DNA from: Poseidonibacter lekithochrous
GTDB lineage: Bacteria; Campylobacterota; Campylobacteria; Campylobacterales; Arcobacteraceae
Assembly (NCBI RefSeq): GCF_018861145.1
Contig: NZ_JAHKQT010000023.1
Span: forward strand, 395,564 to 459,563
DNA: 64,000 nt
Reading direction: 5' to 3'
Part shown: positions 55,565-64,000 of the stretch, in pieces
Layout of the letters: each line of letters opens with the position of its first letter
How positions within the stretch are numbered: the stretch's first letter is position 1
The notes under the pieces: model-generated
The model's input: the letters and a program-made list of their open reading frames with translations, nothing else
What the model was told of the DNA's origin: nothing
Databases searched by the model: none
Program-made: the position numbers and the translations under genes

Positions 55565-56669
55565 TTAAATATTCTTTTAGTTTCTTTATTCCAGTACTCA
55601 TATGCTCAATATCTCTTGTATATGCAAACCGTAAGTATTGTTCTGTTTTATTAGAACCAAAATCAACTCCAGGAGTTGTAGCTACATGAATATTTTCAAG
55701 CAACTCTTTAGCAAAGGCAAAACTATCATCTGTGTATTTTGAAACATTAGCCCAAAGATAAAATGCACCATCAGGTTTTGCATCTATATCAAAGATAGTG
55801 CTTAATTCAGCATATAAGTAGTCTCTACGCTCTTTAAATATATTTTTAACCTTGTCTAGATATTCTTTATCAAATGCTTCTAATGCAGCATATTGTGATA
55901 ATGTGGGTGCAGAGATAAATATATTCTGTGCAATCTTTTCTGCTTCACGAGATAAATTCTTTGGAACTATAATCCACCCTAACCTCATACCTGGCATACA
56001 ATAATATTTTGAAAAGCCATTGATTACAAAAACATCATCAGAAAATTCTAAAGCGGTATGTGCATTTTCTTCATAAGTTAAACCATGATAAAGTTCATCT
56101 GAAATAAAAGAAATTTCTCTTTGCTTACAATATTGAATTAATTCTTTAAGATTTTCTTTTGAATATAAATTTCCCGTAGGGTTAGAAGGTGATGATATTT
56201 GAAGAGCCTGAATATCTTCTTTTTCTAAATGCTTTACTGTTAACTCATAATTTGTAGATTTATCAATATTCATAAAACTTGGGTTTATATCCAACATACT
56301 TGCAAAGTTTTTATAACAAGGATATGAAGGATCGGATAAACCTAAGTTTTCTTTATACTTTAGTGTTAAAGTATAAGCAACTAAAAATGCACCTGAAGTA
56401 CCAGGCGTTAAAAGTATTCGTTCTGGTGGGACATCTACATTATAGTTTTCTTTATACATTGTAGATATTTTTTTTCGTAAGTCAAGTAAACCAAGACTTT
56501 CTGTATATGAGAACTTATCCTCATCTAAAGCTTTTTGTAATGCTTTTTTCACTTTTGGACTTGGTGTTAAGTCTGGCTGACCTATTTCAAAATGTATTGA
56601 ATCTTCATACTTTTGTGCTTCACGCACAATATCCATTACAATAAATGAACTAATATCATCATATCTCAA
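55551..56669 (-). CDS. Class I/II PLP-dependent aminotransferase
   Basis: 372 residues of fold type I. SSPSNPTGNLYS and FISDELYHGLTYE carry the cofactor contacts, and FSKYYCMPGMRLGW the Schiff-base Lys (about 219). It transaminates amino acids; the substrate is not readable. It sits between the HAD and TlpA genes, 2 bases from the latter. Confidence 0.9.
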   Translation of the reverse strand: MRYDDISSFIVMDIVREAQKYEDSIHFEIGQPDLTPSPKVKKALQKALDEDKFSYTESLGLLDLRKKISTMYKENYNVDVPPERILLTPGTSGAFLVAYTLTLKYKENLGLSDPSYPCYKNFASMLDINPSFMNIDKSTNYELTVKHLEKEDIQALQISSPSNPTGNLYSKENLKELIQYCKQREISFISDELYHGLTYEENAHTALEFSDDVFVINGFSKYYCMPGMRLGWIIVPKNLSREAEKIAQNIFISAPTLSQYAALEAFDKEYLDKVKNIFKERRDYLYAELSTIFDIDAKPDGAFYLWANVSKYTDDSFAFAKELLENIHVATTPGVDFGSNKTEQYLRFAYTRDIEHMSTGIKKLKEYLNDRK

Positions 56670-56671
56670 AT

Positions 56672-57256
56672 CTATTCTTTACCTATAGCCATTTTAACAT
56701 ACTTTTCATACGTTTCTAACTCTGATTCACCAAGGAATTTTTTTACAAATTCACCATCTTTTGAGAATAAAAACAACTCAGGGATTCTTTGAACATCTCC
56801 TAAAGCTTTTGCTAATTTAAAGTTTTCCTCTCCGACTGTAATAGGATATGTAATACCATATTTTTCAATAAACTCAATAACTTCTGATGTAGGTTTATCT
56901 TCTTCTTTTTCAAATAATACAGATACAATTTCAAAATCATCTTTATATTTTTCTCTTAATTCTTTTAAAACTGGAATACCTTTAATACAAGGTGGACACC
57001 ATGTTGCAAATACATCAACTAAAATAGCTTTCTTCCCTTTATAATCTTTAAAGTTTAAACCCTCTTCTGTATTTGTAAGTTCTATTATTTTTCCATCTGT
57101 TGTCGTTAATTTAAATGTCTGAGAAACAAACTTTTCTACATAGGGTGTATTTTCTTTTGTATTAGCAATTAAGCTTTCATCGATATCTTTTGAATCACAA
57201 CCTGTAAATAAAAAAAGTGCTGTAATTAATGTGGCAAATATGTAATTGATTTTCAT
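56672..57256 (-). CDS. TlpA-like thioredoxin lipoprotein
   Basis: 194 residues. The lipobox FTGC (Cys at about 20) anchors a TlpA/ResA-type thioredoxin domain facing the periplasm. The active site is FATWCPPCIKGIPVLKEL (about 83-100), and the cis-Pro is in RIPELFLF. It reduces periplasmic disulfides, often for cytochrome c maturation. The ATG follows AAGGATAATC. Confidence 0.9.
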   Translation of the reverse strand: MKINYIFATLITALFLFTGCDSKDIDESLIANTKENTPYVEKFVSQTFKLTTTDGKIIELTNTEEGLNFKDYKGKKAILVDVFATWCPPCIKGIPVLKELREKYKDDFEIVSVLFEKEEDKPTSEVIEFIEKYGITYPITVGEENFKLAKALGDVQRIPELFLFSKDGEFVKKFLGESELETYEKYVKMAIGKE

Positions 57257-57338
57257 GATTATCCTTGATTATTTTAAATGTTTATTAGTTTTATTACTTG
57301 AAATTATAGTAAAAATAAGTTAATAGTTAATAAATATC

Positions 57339-57632
57339 TTAACTAAGAGTTGAAAGTTCTTTTAAAAGTTTTGTAGCTTCTTCTTTTTCAAAAAAAAGAT
57401 TCATTGATAACTCTTGATTTATCTTTTTTAGTAGTTTTATTCTTTCTTGTGTTTGAAGCTTCTTATCATCTTCATACTTTAATAAAAGCTCTTTCATTTG
57501 ATTTTTATAAGCTTGAATTAGCTCTTCTTTTTTAACAACAGGCGCTTTTATATTTTTCTTCTTTTTAGCTGTAATAAATAAAAAGATTGCAAAAAATATA
57601 AGAAAAATTAAAATAAGAGTTAGTAAATCCAT
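57339..57632 (-). CDS. Small membrane-anchored coiled-coil protein
   Basis: 97 residues: an N-terminal membrane helix (LTLILIFLIFFAIFLFITA), a Lys-rich stretch and then a coiled coil. It precedes the TlpA gene by 82 bases on the same strand. Function is unknown. Confidence 0.6.
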   Translation of the reverse strand: MDLLTLILIFLIFFAIFLFITAKKKKNIKAPVVKKEELIQAYKNQMKELLLKYEDDKKLQTQERIKLLKKINQELSMNLFFEKEEATKLLKELSTLS

Positions 57633-57673
57633 GATATTATCTTTAAGTAATGTAAGGCAAAAGCCTTACATAT

Positions 57674-58855
57674 TTATTTTTGTCTTGCTATTTCTTTTGC
57701 TTCATTTGCAATTGCTTCTGCACGTCTAGCTACTTGAAGAACTTCAGTTATAGCTTTATTTGTTTCTTCATCTTTTTCAAGTCTTTCGATTCTTTCTAAA
57801 ACATTTCTATATGAAATATGTCCAATAGCTTCAAGAACTCTTGGAGATTTAATTATGTGATTAACATATGTTAAATCTCTCCAGTTATCAGTGATTTTAC
57901 AATCTATGTGATTTGAATAATCAGAAGAAATTTTTGTTTCATTTGCTACAAAAGCTAAATCTAAATCAATATCTTCAGTTTTTGCAAAGAAGTTATGGTA
58001 TAAGTCTTGTAAGTATGTAGATGATTTAAGATTTGAAATATAAGAGTATACAACTTCTTTTTCATCATTTTCTAACATATATGATAAAATTACATTTGAA
58101 ACTTTTTCATCTTCACTTTCTAAAACTTCATTTAGTTTTTCATTACAGTTTTTATATACTTGAACTGATTTATCTTTAGTTAAAGCTTTTGTAAATTTAA
58201 ATAAATCTAAATTATGCGAATAAGAAAATCTATTTATTTGTTCAATAAGTGGAGTTAAAAGTGATTCAGGCTCAGTTGTTGTGTTTGCATAAGAAACAAT
58301 ACTATTTACAAACTCAACATCATTTTCATTAAAGTTAGTATTTAAACTATATTCTGTAATCTCATCTCTTAAGTTTTCACTTAATAAAGTTTTTGATTTT
58401 TCATCATAATATGATGTTAAATCATCCATTTTAAATTTTTTAGAATTTTGAGAAATCAGTGCATACTGTGCTGAGATTTGTTTATATCTCGAAATTTTGT
58501 CTTTTATATTAAAATCTTTTAATAAATTTAACTCTTTTTCTAAGATGTCATTTTTCTGAGCATTAATACTATTTGCTAATCTTGGACCTCTTTTAGGTAA
58601 TTCAGTTGCTAATTTTGTAAGCTTTGAATCATAATCCTCAAAATCATTTGAGTTTTGAATATTTGATACTAGTTTTACAGCCGATGATATTTTAGCTGCT
58701 CTTCTTATAAAAAATATGATTATAAGTAAGATTACTAATAATACTAAAACAGTAGCGTATATACCATTTGGATTTTGCGCATACATTTGTGCGATATCAA
58801 AATTTGTTTCTTGAGCTAATGATAAGAACTCTTTAACTTTTTCTAGAAATGACAT
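57674..58855 (-). CDS. Membrane-anchored helical protein
   Basis: 393 residues. One membrane helix (about 30-52, ATVLVLLVILLIIIFFIRRA) is followed by a long, charged and all-helical cytoplasmic part. I see no known domain. The C-terminal 30 residues form a coiled coil (ARRAEAIANEAKEIARQK). It lies between the thioredoxin genes without obvious coupling. Confidence 0.6.
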   Translation of the reverse strand: MSFLEKVKEFLSLAQETNFDIAQMYAQNPNGIYATVLVLLVILLIIIFFIRRAAKISSAVKLVSNIQNSNDFEDYDSKLTKLATELPKRGPRLANSINAQKNDILEKELNLLKDFNIKDKISRYKQISAQYALISQNSKKFKMDDLTSYYDEKSKTLLSENLRDEITEYSLNTNFNENDVEFVNSIVSYANTTTEPESLLTPLIEQINRFSYSHNLDLFKFTKALTKDKSVQVYKNCNEKLNEVLESEDEKVSNVILSYMLENDEKEVVYSYISNLKSSTYLQDLYHNFFAKTEDIDLDLAFVANETKISSDYSNHIDCKITDNWRDLTYVNHIIKSPRVLEAIGHISYRNVLERIERLEKDEETNKAITEVLQVARRAEAIANEAKEIARQK

Positions 58856-58948
58856 TGACTTCCTTTTACTTTTCTACTTTTATATTAGTATACATAATTT
58901 TTCTTTATATTTTCTCTATATAAAGTACTGTAAAGTACGAAAAATATA

Positions 58949-59599
58949 CTATTTGTATATTTCCGACTCAACTAGCTCACTTAAAGTACGATATGATAAT
59001 ACTTCTAGTTTTTTCCCATTTACAAATATAGTAGGTGTTCCACGAGCTCCTAAAGTTCTTGAATCATTTGCATCAATATCCATCATTTCATCAAATATAG
59101 GGTTTTTAATATCAACTTTAACTTTTTCTATATCAATACCATCAATTTGAGATATAAAAGTCCACAATAATTCTGGTTTAGGATTATTTACATCTGCCCA
59201 TTTATCTTGATTAGAAAAAACTGCATCTAATGCTTCTGTATATTTACCTTGTAATCTTGCCGCCTCTAATAGTTTTACAGCAAATCTAGAATGTTGATGA
59301 TTTGGTATATATTTTATAACTAAAGAAATATCTTCATAATATTCTTTATACATTTTTTTCATAATTGGATGAAAAGCACCACAAGGTGGACACTGAGGAT
59401 CTATAAATTCAACTACTACAACACCTTTTTTATTGTCACCAAACTTTGGTGAATGTTCTCTCACTAATGGAGATTCTGATTTACTATTCACCATACCACT
59501 TACTTTACTACTTTCATTACTTTTAAAAGCATAAGTAGCAAAAATAAAACCAATTACTAAAACAAGTAAAGATATAACAACTATTTTTTTATTTTTCAT
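58949..59599 (-). CDS. DsbA/DsbG-like periplasmic thiol oxidoreductase
   Basis: 216 residues with an N-terminal membrane anchor (VVISLLVLVIGFIFATYAF) and a DsbA-type thioredoxin fold: active site VEFIDPQCPPCGAFHPIMKK (about 63-82), a helical insert, and the cis-Pro TIFVNGKKLEV (GTPTIF). It overlaps dsbB by 11 bases, so it is probably the substrate oxidant recycled by DsbB. Confidence 0.88.
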   Translation of the reverse strand: MKNKKIVVISLLVLVIGFIFATYAFKSNESSKVSGMVNSKSESPLVREHSPKFGDNKKGVVVVEFIDPQCPPCGAFHPIMKKMYKEYYEDISLVIKYIPNHQHSRFAVKLLEAARLQGKYTEALDAVFSNQDKWADVNNPKPELLWTFISQIDGIDIEKVKVDIKNPIFDEMMDIDANDSRTLGARGTPTIFVNGKKLEVLSYRTLSELVESEIYK

Positions 59600-60014
59600 T
59601 TGAAGAAATTCCTTTTTTTATAATTAATAACAGAACTAGAATGATTGAATATGCTACAAAAGAAAGGAAAGGAATTGTAATAAATCCTAACCAATTTATA
59701 TACTCAGTAGAACAAGGAACTCCCTGAACACAAGGAACAATACTCTCTGGTATTATTTCAAACATTAATAAGTTATGATAAACAGAAAATGCCCAGCCTA
59801 CAAAAGCAATAGGCATTGCATATTTAACAATTTTATCATCTGGATATAACATATTTACTAAAAATATTAGTACTAATGGATACATAAATATTCTTTGATA
59901 CCAGCACATAGAACAAGGTATAAACTCCATAATTTCTGAGAAAAATAAACTACCAAGTGTCGCTAAACAAGCTGTTATAAAAGATAAAAATACATATGTA
60001 GATGTTGAATTCAA
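59589..60014 (-). CDS. dsbB: Disulfide bond formation protein DsbB
   Basis: 141 residues with four membrane helices. The first redox pair is in FIPCSMCWYQRIFMYPLV (about 32-36) and the second in PCVQGVPCSTEYINWLG (about 93-100), so both pairs are present. It passes electrons from DsbA to quinone. The adjacent DsbA-like gene is its partner. Confidence 0.93.
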   Translation of the reverse strand: MNSTSTYVFLSFITACLATLGSLFFSEIMEFIPCSMCWYQRIFMYPLVLIFLVNMLYPDDKIVKYAMPIAFVGWAFSVYHNLLMFEIIPESIVPCVQGVPCSTEYINWLGFITIPFLSFVAYSIILVLLLIIKKGISSNEK

Positions 60015-60156
60015 AATAATTCCTATTAATTTTTTGAAAAATTATATCAGAAACTATCGATATTTTAGGTTAGATTTGGAGTTTAATTTTTAGTTTTTTT
60101 TAGAAGTGATTTAGTAGTTATAAGAAAAGCTTATAAAAGATGAGTAAACTCATCTT

Positions 60157-60441
60157 TTATGCTCCACCACCAATTGGTGCGTTTAATTCTGCATGAATTT
60201 CGCTTCTAGGAATTGAATCACAAAGTGCAACTGATTCATTTAATGCTTTAAAAAACTCTTCAATATTTTCATAGGGTATTTCAATTTCAGAAGTTTTTTT
60301 AGTTCCATCAGAATAAATAGCAATACTTACAACTGGACTACTATATTCACCATATGGTTTTTCAACGTGTTCAATTTTAACAGTATCACTTGTAGAGTGA
60401 GCTAGTTTAAATGTTTTTACTTCAATATGTTTACTTGGCAT
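60157..60441 (-). CDS. Hypothetical protein
   Basis: 94 residues, mainly beta-strand, soluble, with a Gly-rich end (NAPIGGGA). An AAGGAGTA site precedes the ATG. No family is known to me. Confidence 0.6.
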   Translation of the reverse strand: MPSKHIEVKTFKLAHSTSDTVKIEHVEKPYGEYSSPVVSIAIYSDGTKKTSEIEIPYENIEEFFKALNESVALCDSIPRSEIHAELNAPIGGGA

Positions 60442-60501
60442 AATATACTCCTTGAATTTTATTACAACTATTGTATCATAAAATAAAAAAAATACAAATA
60501 G

Positions 60502-61443
60502 TTATTTAATGTTTTTTTTAATAGATGTTGCAGTTAAAAATAGATAATTTTTACCTGTTAATGTAACTTTAAATTTCTTTTGTTGCAAATATTTTTTGCA
60601 AAAATAAACATCTTTATACAGTAGTGATTGTTCAGAATAAGAATAAGTTGGATTTTTAGCACCATATATAATATCAGACCCCACCCACCTACAGTTTGGG
60701 AAACCTAAAATGATACTACCACCCTCTTCTAAATAATTTTGGATTAAAGACATAAAAACTAATTTAAAATTTATACTACTTGATTGTAAAGTACTAATAG
60801 ATATGATTAAATCAGATTTTTTTAAATTCAACTCATCAAGTTTATTTATGTCATGAGCATAAAAATTAAAATTATCTTCACTAAATTTTTGTTTTGCTTT
60901 TTCTATCACACTTTTAGAATAATCAATTCCCACAAAATTTATATTTTTAAATACTTCAGGATAAACAATCTGTTTAATGATTTTAAACTCATCTGCTTTA
61001 TTAACACCTAAATTTAGAATCTGTTTTTTTTCATATACTTTAGCGTGAATAAGAGCTTTTTTATAAGGGAATAAAAATGATGGTTCTTCATTTTTATTTA
61101 TTTTTGAAAATTCTGACTTTATTCCATATTTCTCATTTTTGGAATCATTTTCATCTTTATGAAAAGAGTTTTCTAAATCAATCTTTTTAAAATTTAAAAT
61201 TACAGTATATTTTGAACTAATAATTGGTGTTAACATCTTACAAAACATCAATTCTGATAAATCAGTCCATGATTTATATGAACGATAAATATATTTTTCA
61301 TCTAAATGTATAGTTGTACCTGAATAATTATCAACGCAAATATCAGGATTTAATACTTCAAAACTAACTATATTTTTCTCTATTAAAATATTTTCAAAAT
61401 ACTCTATAATCTCATACATTGATTGGTTTGTAAACTTTTTCAT
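60502..61443 (-). CDS. Class I SAM-dependent methyltransferase
   Basis: 313 residues. The Rossmann part starts at about 142 with VLNLGVNKADEF (motif I), followed by NFVGIDYSKSVIEKAKQKF (acidic loop), FYAHDINKLDELNL, and SDLIISISTLQSS (motif III). The N-terminal 140 residues form a separate domain. The target is unknown. Confidence 0.8.
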   Translation of the reverse strand: MKKFTNQSMYEIIEYFENILIEKNIVSFEVLNPDICVDNYSGTTIHLDEKYIYRSYKSWTDLSELMFCKMLTPIISSKYTVILNFKKIDLENSFHKDENDSKNEKYGIKSEFSKINKNEEPSFLFPYKKALIHAKVYEKKQILNLGVNKADEFKIIKQIVYPEVFKNINFVGIDYSKSVIEKAKQKFSEDNFNFYAHDINKLDELNLKKSDLIISISTLQSSSINFKLVFMSLIQNYLEEGGSIILGFPNCRWVGSDIIYGAKNPTYSYSEQSLLYKDVYFCKKYLQQKKFKVTLTGKNYLFLTATSIKKNIK

Positions 61444-61634
61444 AAATACATCTTTATTTTTTGCAAATTATATACTAATTTTTAAGCTAAAAGTTTTAAA
61501 ATCACTTGTTATTTAACTTATTTATTAAAATTAATTATAAATTTTAATATTTATTTAATATTTACACTTTTTTTACATTTTTTTCTACTATTATAAGAAC
61601 CTTGAATTTAAGATTTAAGAAGAAGGGAAGAGAA

Positions 61635-62117
61635 ATGAATATACATACAGCAGATTTATGCGATGAGAACCAAGATAAAGAGATAAAAGTATTACCATCA
61701 AAGTTTAAAAACTATGGTGGATTAAAAAGATTTTATGGTCAAATTGAAACTATAAAACTTGATAAAAGTAATTGGCGTTTATTAGAAATGCTTAGAGATG
61801 AAGATGGAGAAGGAAAAATAGTTGTTGTTGATAATGCAGAAGAATTCTTTGGTGTTGTAGGTGACAAACTTATGGCCTTTGCTGCTAAAAACAACTGGCA
61901 AGCAATTATTGTAAATGGATATGTACGAGATACAGATGAGACACAAAATATAAATGTAGGGCTTTTTGCAATTGGGACTTGTCCTTTAAGAAATTTTGAA
62001 AAAACGCAATCTTCAAGAGGTGAAAGTATAAGTTTTCATGGATTGACATTTAATCAAGGCGATTATCTTTATGCAGATAATGATGGTGTTCTTATTTCAA
62101 AAGAAAAATTAGTTTAA
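61635..62117 (+). CDS. rraA: RraA family ribonuclease-activity regulator/aldolase-like
   Basis: 161 residues from the ATG at 61635 (MNIHTADLCDEN), with an AAGGGAAGAG site, instead of an in-frame start 33 bases upstream. The RraA fold shows GEGKIVVVDNAEEFFGVVGD and AIIVNGYVRDTDE. RraA inhibits RNase E in E. coli; others are 4-hydroxy-4-methyl-2-oxoglutarate aldolases. The catalytic Arg-Asp pair (VRD) is present, so either role is possible. Confidence 0.88.
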   Translation: MNIHTADLCDENQDKEIKVLPSKFKNYGGLKRFYGQIETIKLDKSNWRLLEMLRDEDGEGKIVVVDNAEEFFGVVGDKLMAFAAKNNWQAIIVNGYVRDTDETQNINVGLFAIGTCPLRNFEKTQSSRGESISFHGLTFNQGDYLYADNDGVLISKEKLV

Positions 62118-62214
62118 AACAATAAAATATCAATAATTTTTTTCATAATAAATTACATCTAAGCTAAACCTATCTTTTTCACAATATAATTACACTTTAA
62201 TTTAAGGAAAAGAT

Positions 62215-62478
62215 ATGTCACAAATAAAAGACAAACTAAAAGATGTAGTTACAACAGTAATGATTCCAGAAGTAGAAGCTTATTTAGAAGATCTACATAA
62301 ACTTTTAGAAGAAAATAAAGAAACTGAAGATGATAAATTAGCAATGACTGAAATGGAATCACTTCTAGTAGAACTTCAAAATGTACTTGCAGTAATTGAA
62401 GAAGATAAAACAGAAGATAGTGAATATGAAAGAATTTACCACTATATTATGGAAAATCTAGATTCAAATGAACATTAA
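62215..62478 (+). CDS. Small acidic helical protein (paralogue)
   Basis: 87 residues and strongly acidic; begins MSQIKDKLKDVVTTVMIPEV. It has the same layout as the protein at 39530: a MIPE/VIPE turn, a K-x-x-x-DK turn, and a long helix. An AAGGAAAA site precedes the ATG. The pair seems to be a lineage-specific family. Confidence 0.65.
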   Translation: MSQIKDKLKDVVTTVMIPEVEAYLEDLHKLLEENKETEDDKLAMTEMESLLVELQNVLAVIEEDKTEDSEYERIYHYIMENLDSNEH

Positions 62479-62488
62479 GTAGTTCAAT

Positions 62489-62593
62489 ATGGAAATAATT
62501 TACCAAATATTTGAAATAGGTATTTTAATATATTTTATTTATATGCTATATCGACTTTTAAAGTGCAAATTTGGGAAATGTGATATCAAATAA
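62489..62593 (+). CDS. Possible 34-residue membrane micro-protein
   Basis: ATG at 62489 gives MEIIYQIFEIGILIYFIYML followed by a basic end with two cysteines (KCKFGKC). No clear ribosome site. It precedes the DUF6172 gene by 30 bases and may be chance. Confidence 0.35.
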   Translation: MEIIYQIFEIGILIYFIYMLYRLLKCKFGKCDIK

Positions 62594-62623
62594 TGTTCAG
62601 ATATAATGCAATAAAGGAAAATA

Positions 62624-62947
62624 ATGAAAAAAACATTTAAATTAAACGTTGAAAATAAACACCCTGATAGACAAGTAGAATCTATTAAACATGAAATTAG
62701 AAAATATATAAAGAGAGAAAAAAAGAAACCCTTACCTGAAGGTGCAGATTTCTGGAAATTCGAATGTAAATTTGCTAAAAATAGTGAGGAACCAAAAACT
62801 ATTGAATTCATAGATATTACAAAAAACATTGATGAAGCATCAAATGAAAAATGTGAAACACTTTATATGGAAATATTAAGTATTGAAGGCAAAAGAGAAG
62901 CAAAACCTGAACTACAAGATGCAGAAACTACAGAAGAAGATAAGTAA
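62624..62947 (+). CDS. DUF6172 family protein
   Basis: 107 residues. The pattern MKKTFKLNVENKHPDRQVES, IKHEIRKYIKREKKKPLPEG and ADFWKFECKF matches my recollection of the DUF6172 family. The ends are charged. An AAAGGAAA site precedes the ATG. Function unknown. Confidence 0.75.
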   Translation: MKKTFKLNVENKHPDRQVESIKHEIRKYIKREKKKPLPEGADFWKFECKFAKNSEEPKTIEFIDITKNIDEASNEKCETLYMEILSIEGKREAKPELQDAETTEEDK

Positions 62948-62977
62948 ACTTATCTTTCTTCATTATAAACTAAACTA

Positions 62978-63871
62978 TTAAATCTTAATTATATAAGATG
63001 AACTAAATACTCCATCTTTTTCTAAGCTATTAATTCCAATTTTTTCTTTAATTTTTTTGTTATGACTAATAAAATCAGCTATACCACACCAAGGCTCAAT
63101 ACATACAAAAGGTGCTCCATTAGGTTTTGACCAAAGCCCTAAATAAGCAAAGTCAGAAAAACAAACTTCTATAGACTTATTATTTCTATAATTTCTTAAT
63201 TTAATACTATTTATATTTTCATTTTTAAAAATCAATGCATCTTTCTTAAAAGTATCTTCACTAATATTTAATCTTTTTCTATCAAGTTTTATATCAATTG
63301 TTTTACTTGAGATACCATTTTCTAATAATGGAAAAGCTTTTAAAATTTTATCATCATCTAAATTATAAAATTCAAAATAGTAATCATCTTTTTTTTCTTC
63401 AATCTTTTCATTTATATTTTCTATGGGCCAATTAAAAGCAGGATGAGCTCCTATTGAAAAAAACATCATCTCATTTGATTTGTTTACGACTTCATATGAT
63501 ATTTTAACTTCACACTCTTTTATTTCATAAGAAATAAATAGTTTATAAGCAAATGGATAGACTTTTAGAGTTTCAGAATCACTTTCTTGCAAAAACATTA
63601 AGAAGTTTTCACCTTTAGCTATTAATATAAATTCTTTATCTCTAGCAAATCCGTGCTGTGACATCTTATATGATTTATTTTTGTAAATATACTCATCATC
63701 TAAAAGTTTACCTACAATAGGAAATAATACAGGTGAACTTCTATTCCAATATTTTTTATCACCTTGCCATAAATACTCTGTATCATTTTCTAGTTTTTTT
63801 AGACTTTTAAGTTCAGCACCAAAAGAATCAACTTCAATTTTAAAATACTTGTTTTTAATAGTATATTTCAT
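62978..63871 (-). CDS. Aldose 1-epimerase family protein (LacX-like)
   Basis: 297 residues of the galactose mutarotase-like fold: FGAELKSLKKLENDTEYLWQ, WNRSSPVLFPIVGKL, MSQHGFARDKEF (His about 73) and SIGAHPAFNWPI (second His). CIEPWCG (about 262) holds the Glu that acts as base. The catalytic residues seem present, so it probably interconverts sugar anomers. Confidence 0.88.
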   Translation of the reverse strand: MKYTIKNKYFKIEVDSFGAELKSLKKLENDTEYLWQGDKKYWNRSSPVLFPIVGKLLDDEYIYKNKSYKMSQHGFARDKEFILIAKGENFLMFLQESDSETLKVYPFAYKLFISYEIKECEVKISYEVVNKSNEMMFFSIGAHPAFNWPIENINEKIEEKKDDYYFEFYNLDDDKILKAFPLLENGISSKTIDIKLDRKRLNISEDTFKKDALIFKNENINSIKLRNYRNNKSIEVCFSDFAYLGLWSKPNGAPFVCIEPWCGIADFISHNKKIKEKIGINSLEKDGVFSSSYIIKI

Positions 63872-64000
63872 ATTAAATACCTTTTTTACTCTATTTATAA
63901 ATAAATTATAACAAATTTTTGTAATTTATCTAATTTCTTTAGAACTTTAATTTTAATTTAAAGTTATCTTGTCTATAATGCCACTCCAATTTAAGAATAA

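Noticed and set aside
61602..61634. Longer N-terminus for RraA
   Set aside because: The added residues are lysine/arginine-rich and cover the ribosome-binding site of the ATG at 61635.

Overview
The window looks like a chromosomal segment of an Arcobacter-type member of the Campylobacterota. The base composition is very AT-rich. Recognisable markers are aconitase B, ThiI, an MlaA/MlaC/RND lipid-transport operon, periplasmic MsrA and DsbA/DsbB, and many membrane transporters on short, tightly packed operons. The lineage is inferred from gene content and protein character; no rRNA or tRNA gene was found to confirm it. Most of the window is ordinary housekeeping and transport sequence. Three short stretches are accessory.

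Layout. 1-3194: an array of about 294-bp elements (internally deleted Y1/REP-associated transposase remnants with 27-bp inverted ends) alternating with two accessory modules: a frameshifted unknown gene and an Mrr-like nuclease gene. 3226-7745 (minus): priA, a pseudopilin and two small ZapA/ZapB-like genes in one overlapping operon, a TerB-like protein and two tandem MarC proteins. 7816-12445 (minus): a complete branched-chain amino-acid-type ABC importer (livK-H-M-G-F). 12671-23599: MsrA, an MFS transporter, a universal stress protein, a ClC channel, small membrane proteins, a cation/proton antiporter, an AraC regulator with phased repeats upstream, an alcohol dehydrogenase-like oxidoreductase and ThiI. 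24096-24970: an unusually AT-rich stretch with no supportable gene.

24971-40865: a cysteine hydrolase with an OmpR-like regulator, DUF2062, a DUF389 protein with a lipid-kinase-like N-terminus, BCCT and NSS transporters, a FIST sensor with its histidine kinase, aconitase B, a thioesterase-like protein, and a sulfur-handling set (DsrE, rhodanese, YeeE/YedE). 40887-43477 (minus): a zinc-dependent phospholipase C-like protein and an unknown partner. 43708-45234: a third accessory module bounded by eroded ends of the same element family, with a second inverted-repeat family and a truncated RAYT transposase nested inside. It holds a membrane protein gene split at a G6 tract and a truncated small ORF.

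45267-63871: TrmH-type methyltransferase, DMT exporter, M48 and M23 peptidases, YebC, the MlaA-MlaC-RND lipid-transport operon, a possible sRNA, a repeat protein, HAD phosphatase, aminotransferase, TlpA, DsbA/DsbB, a methyltransferase, RraA, small acidic proteins and an aldose epimerase.

The most unusual material is the element-bounded modules. All three sites where synteny is broken by non-core genes have the same architecture (element right end, cargo, element left end), which suggests a cassette-like role for these RAYT-derived sequences. Other points of interest are the DUF389/lipid-kinase-like fusion, shared acidic motifs in the lipid-transport operon, phased operator-like repeats at three promoters, a paralogous pair of small acidic proteins and a candidate sRNA.
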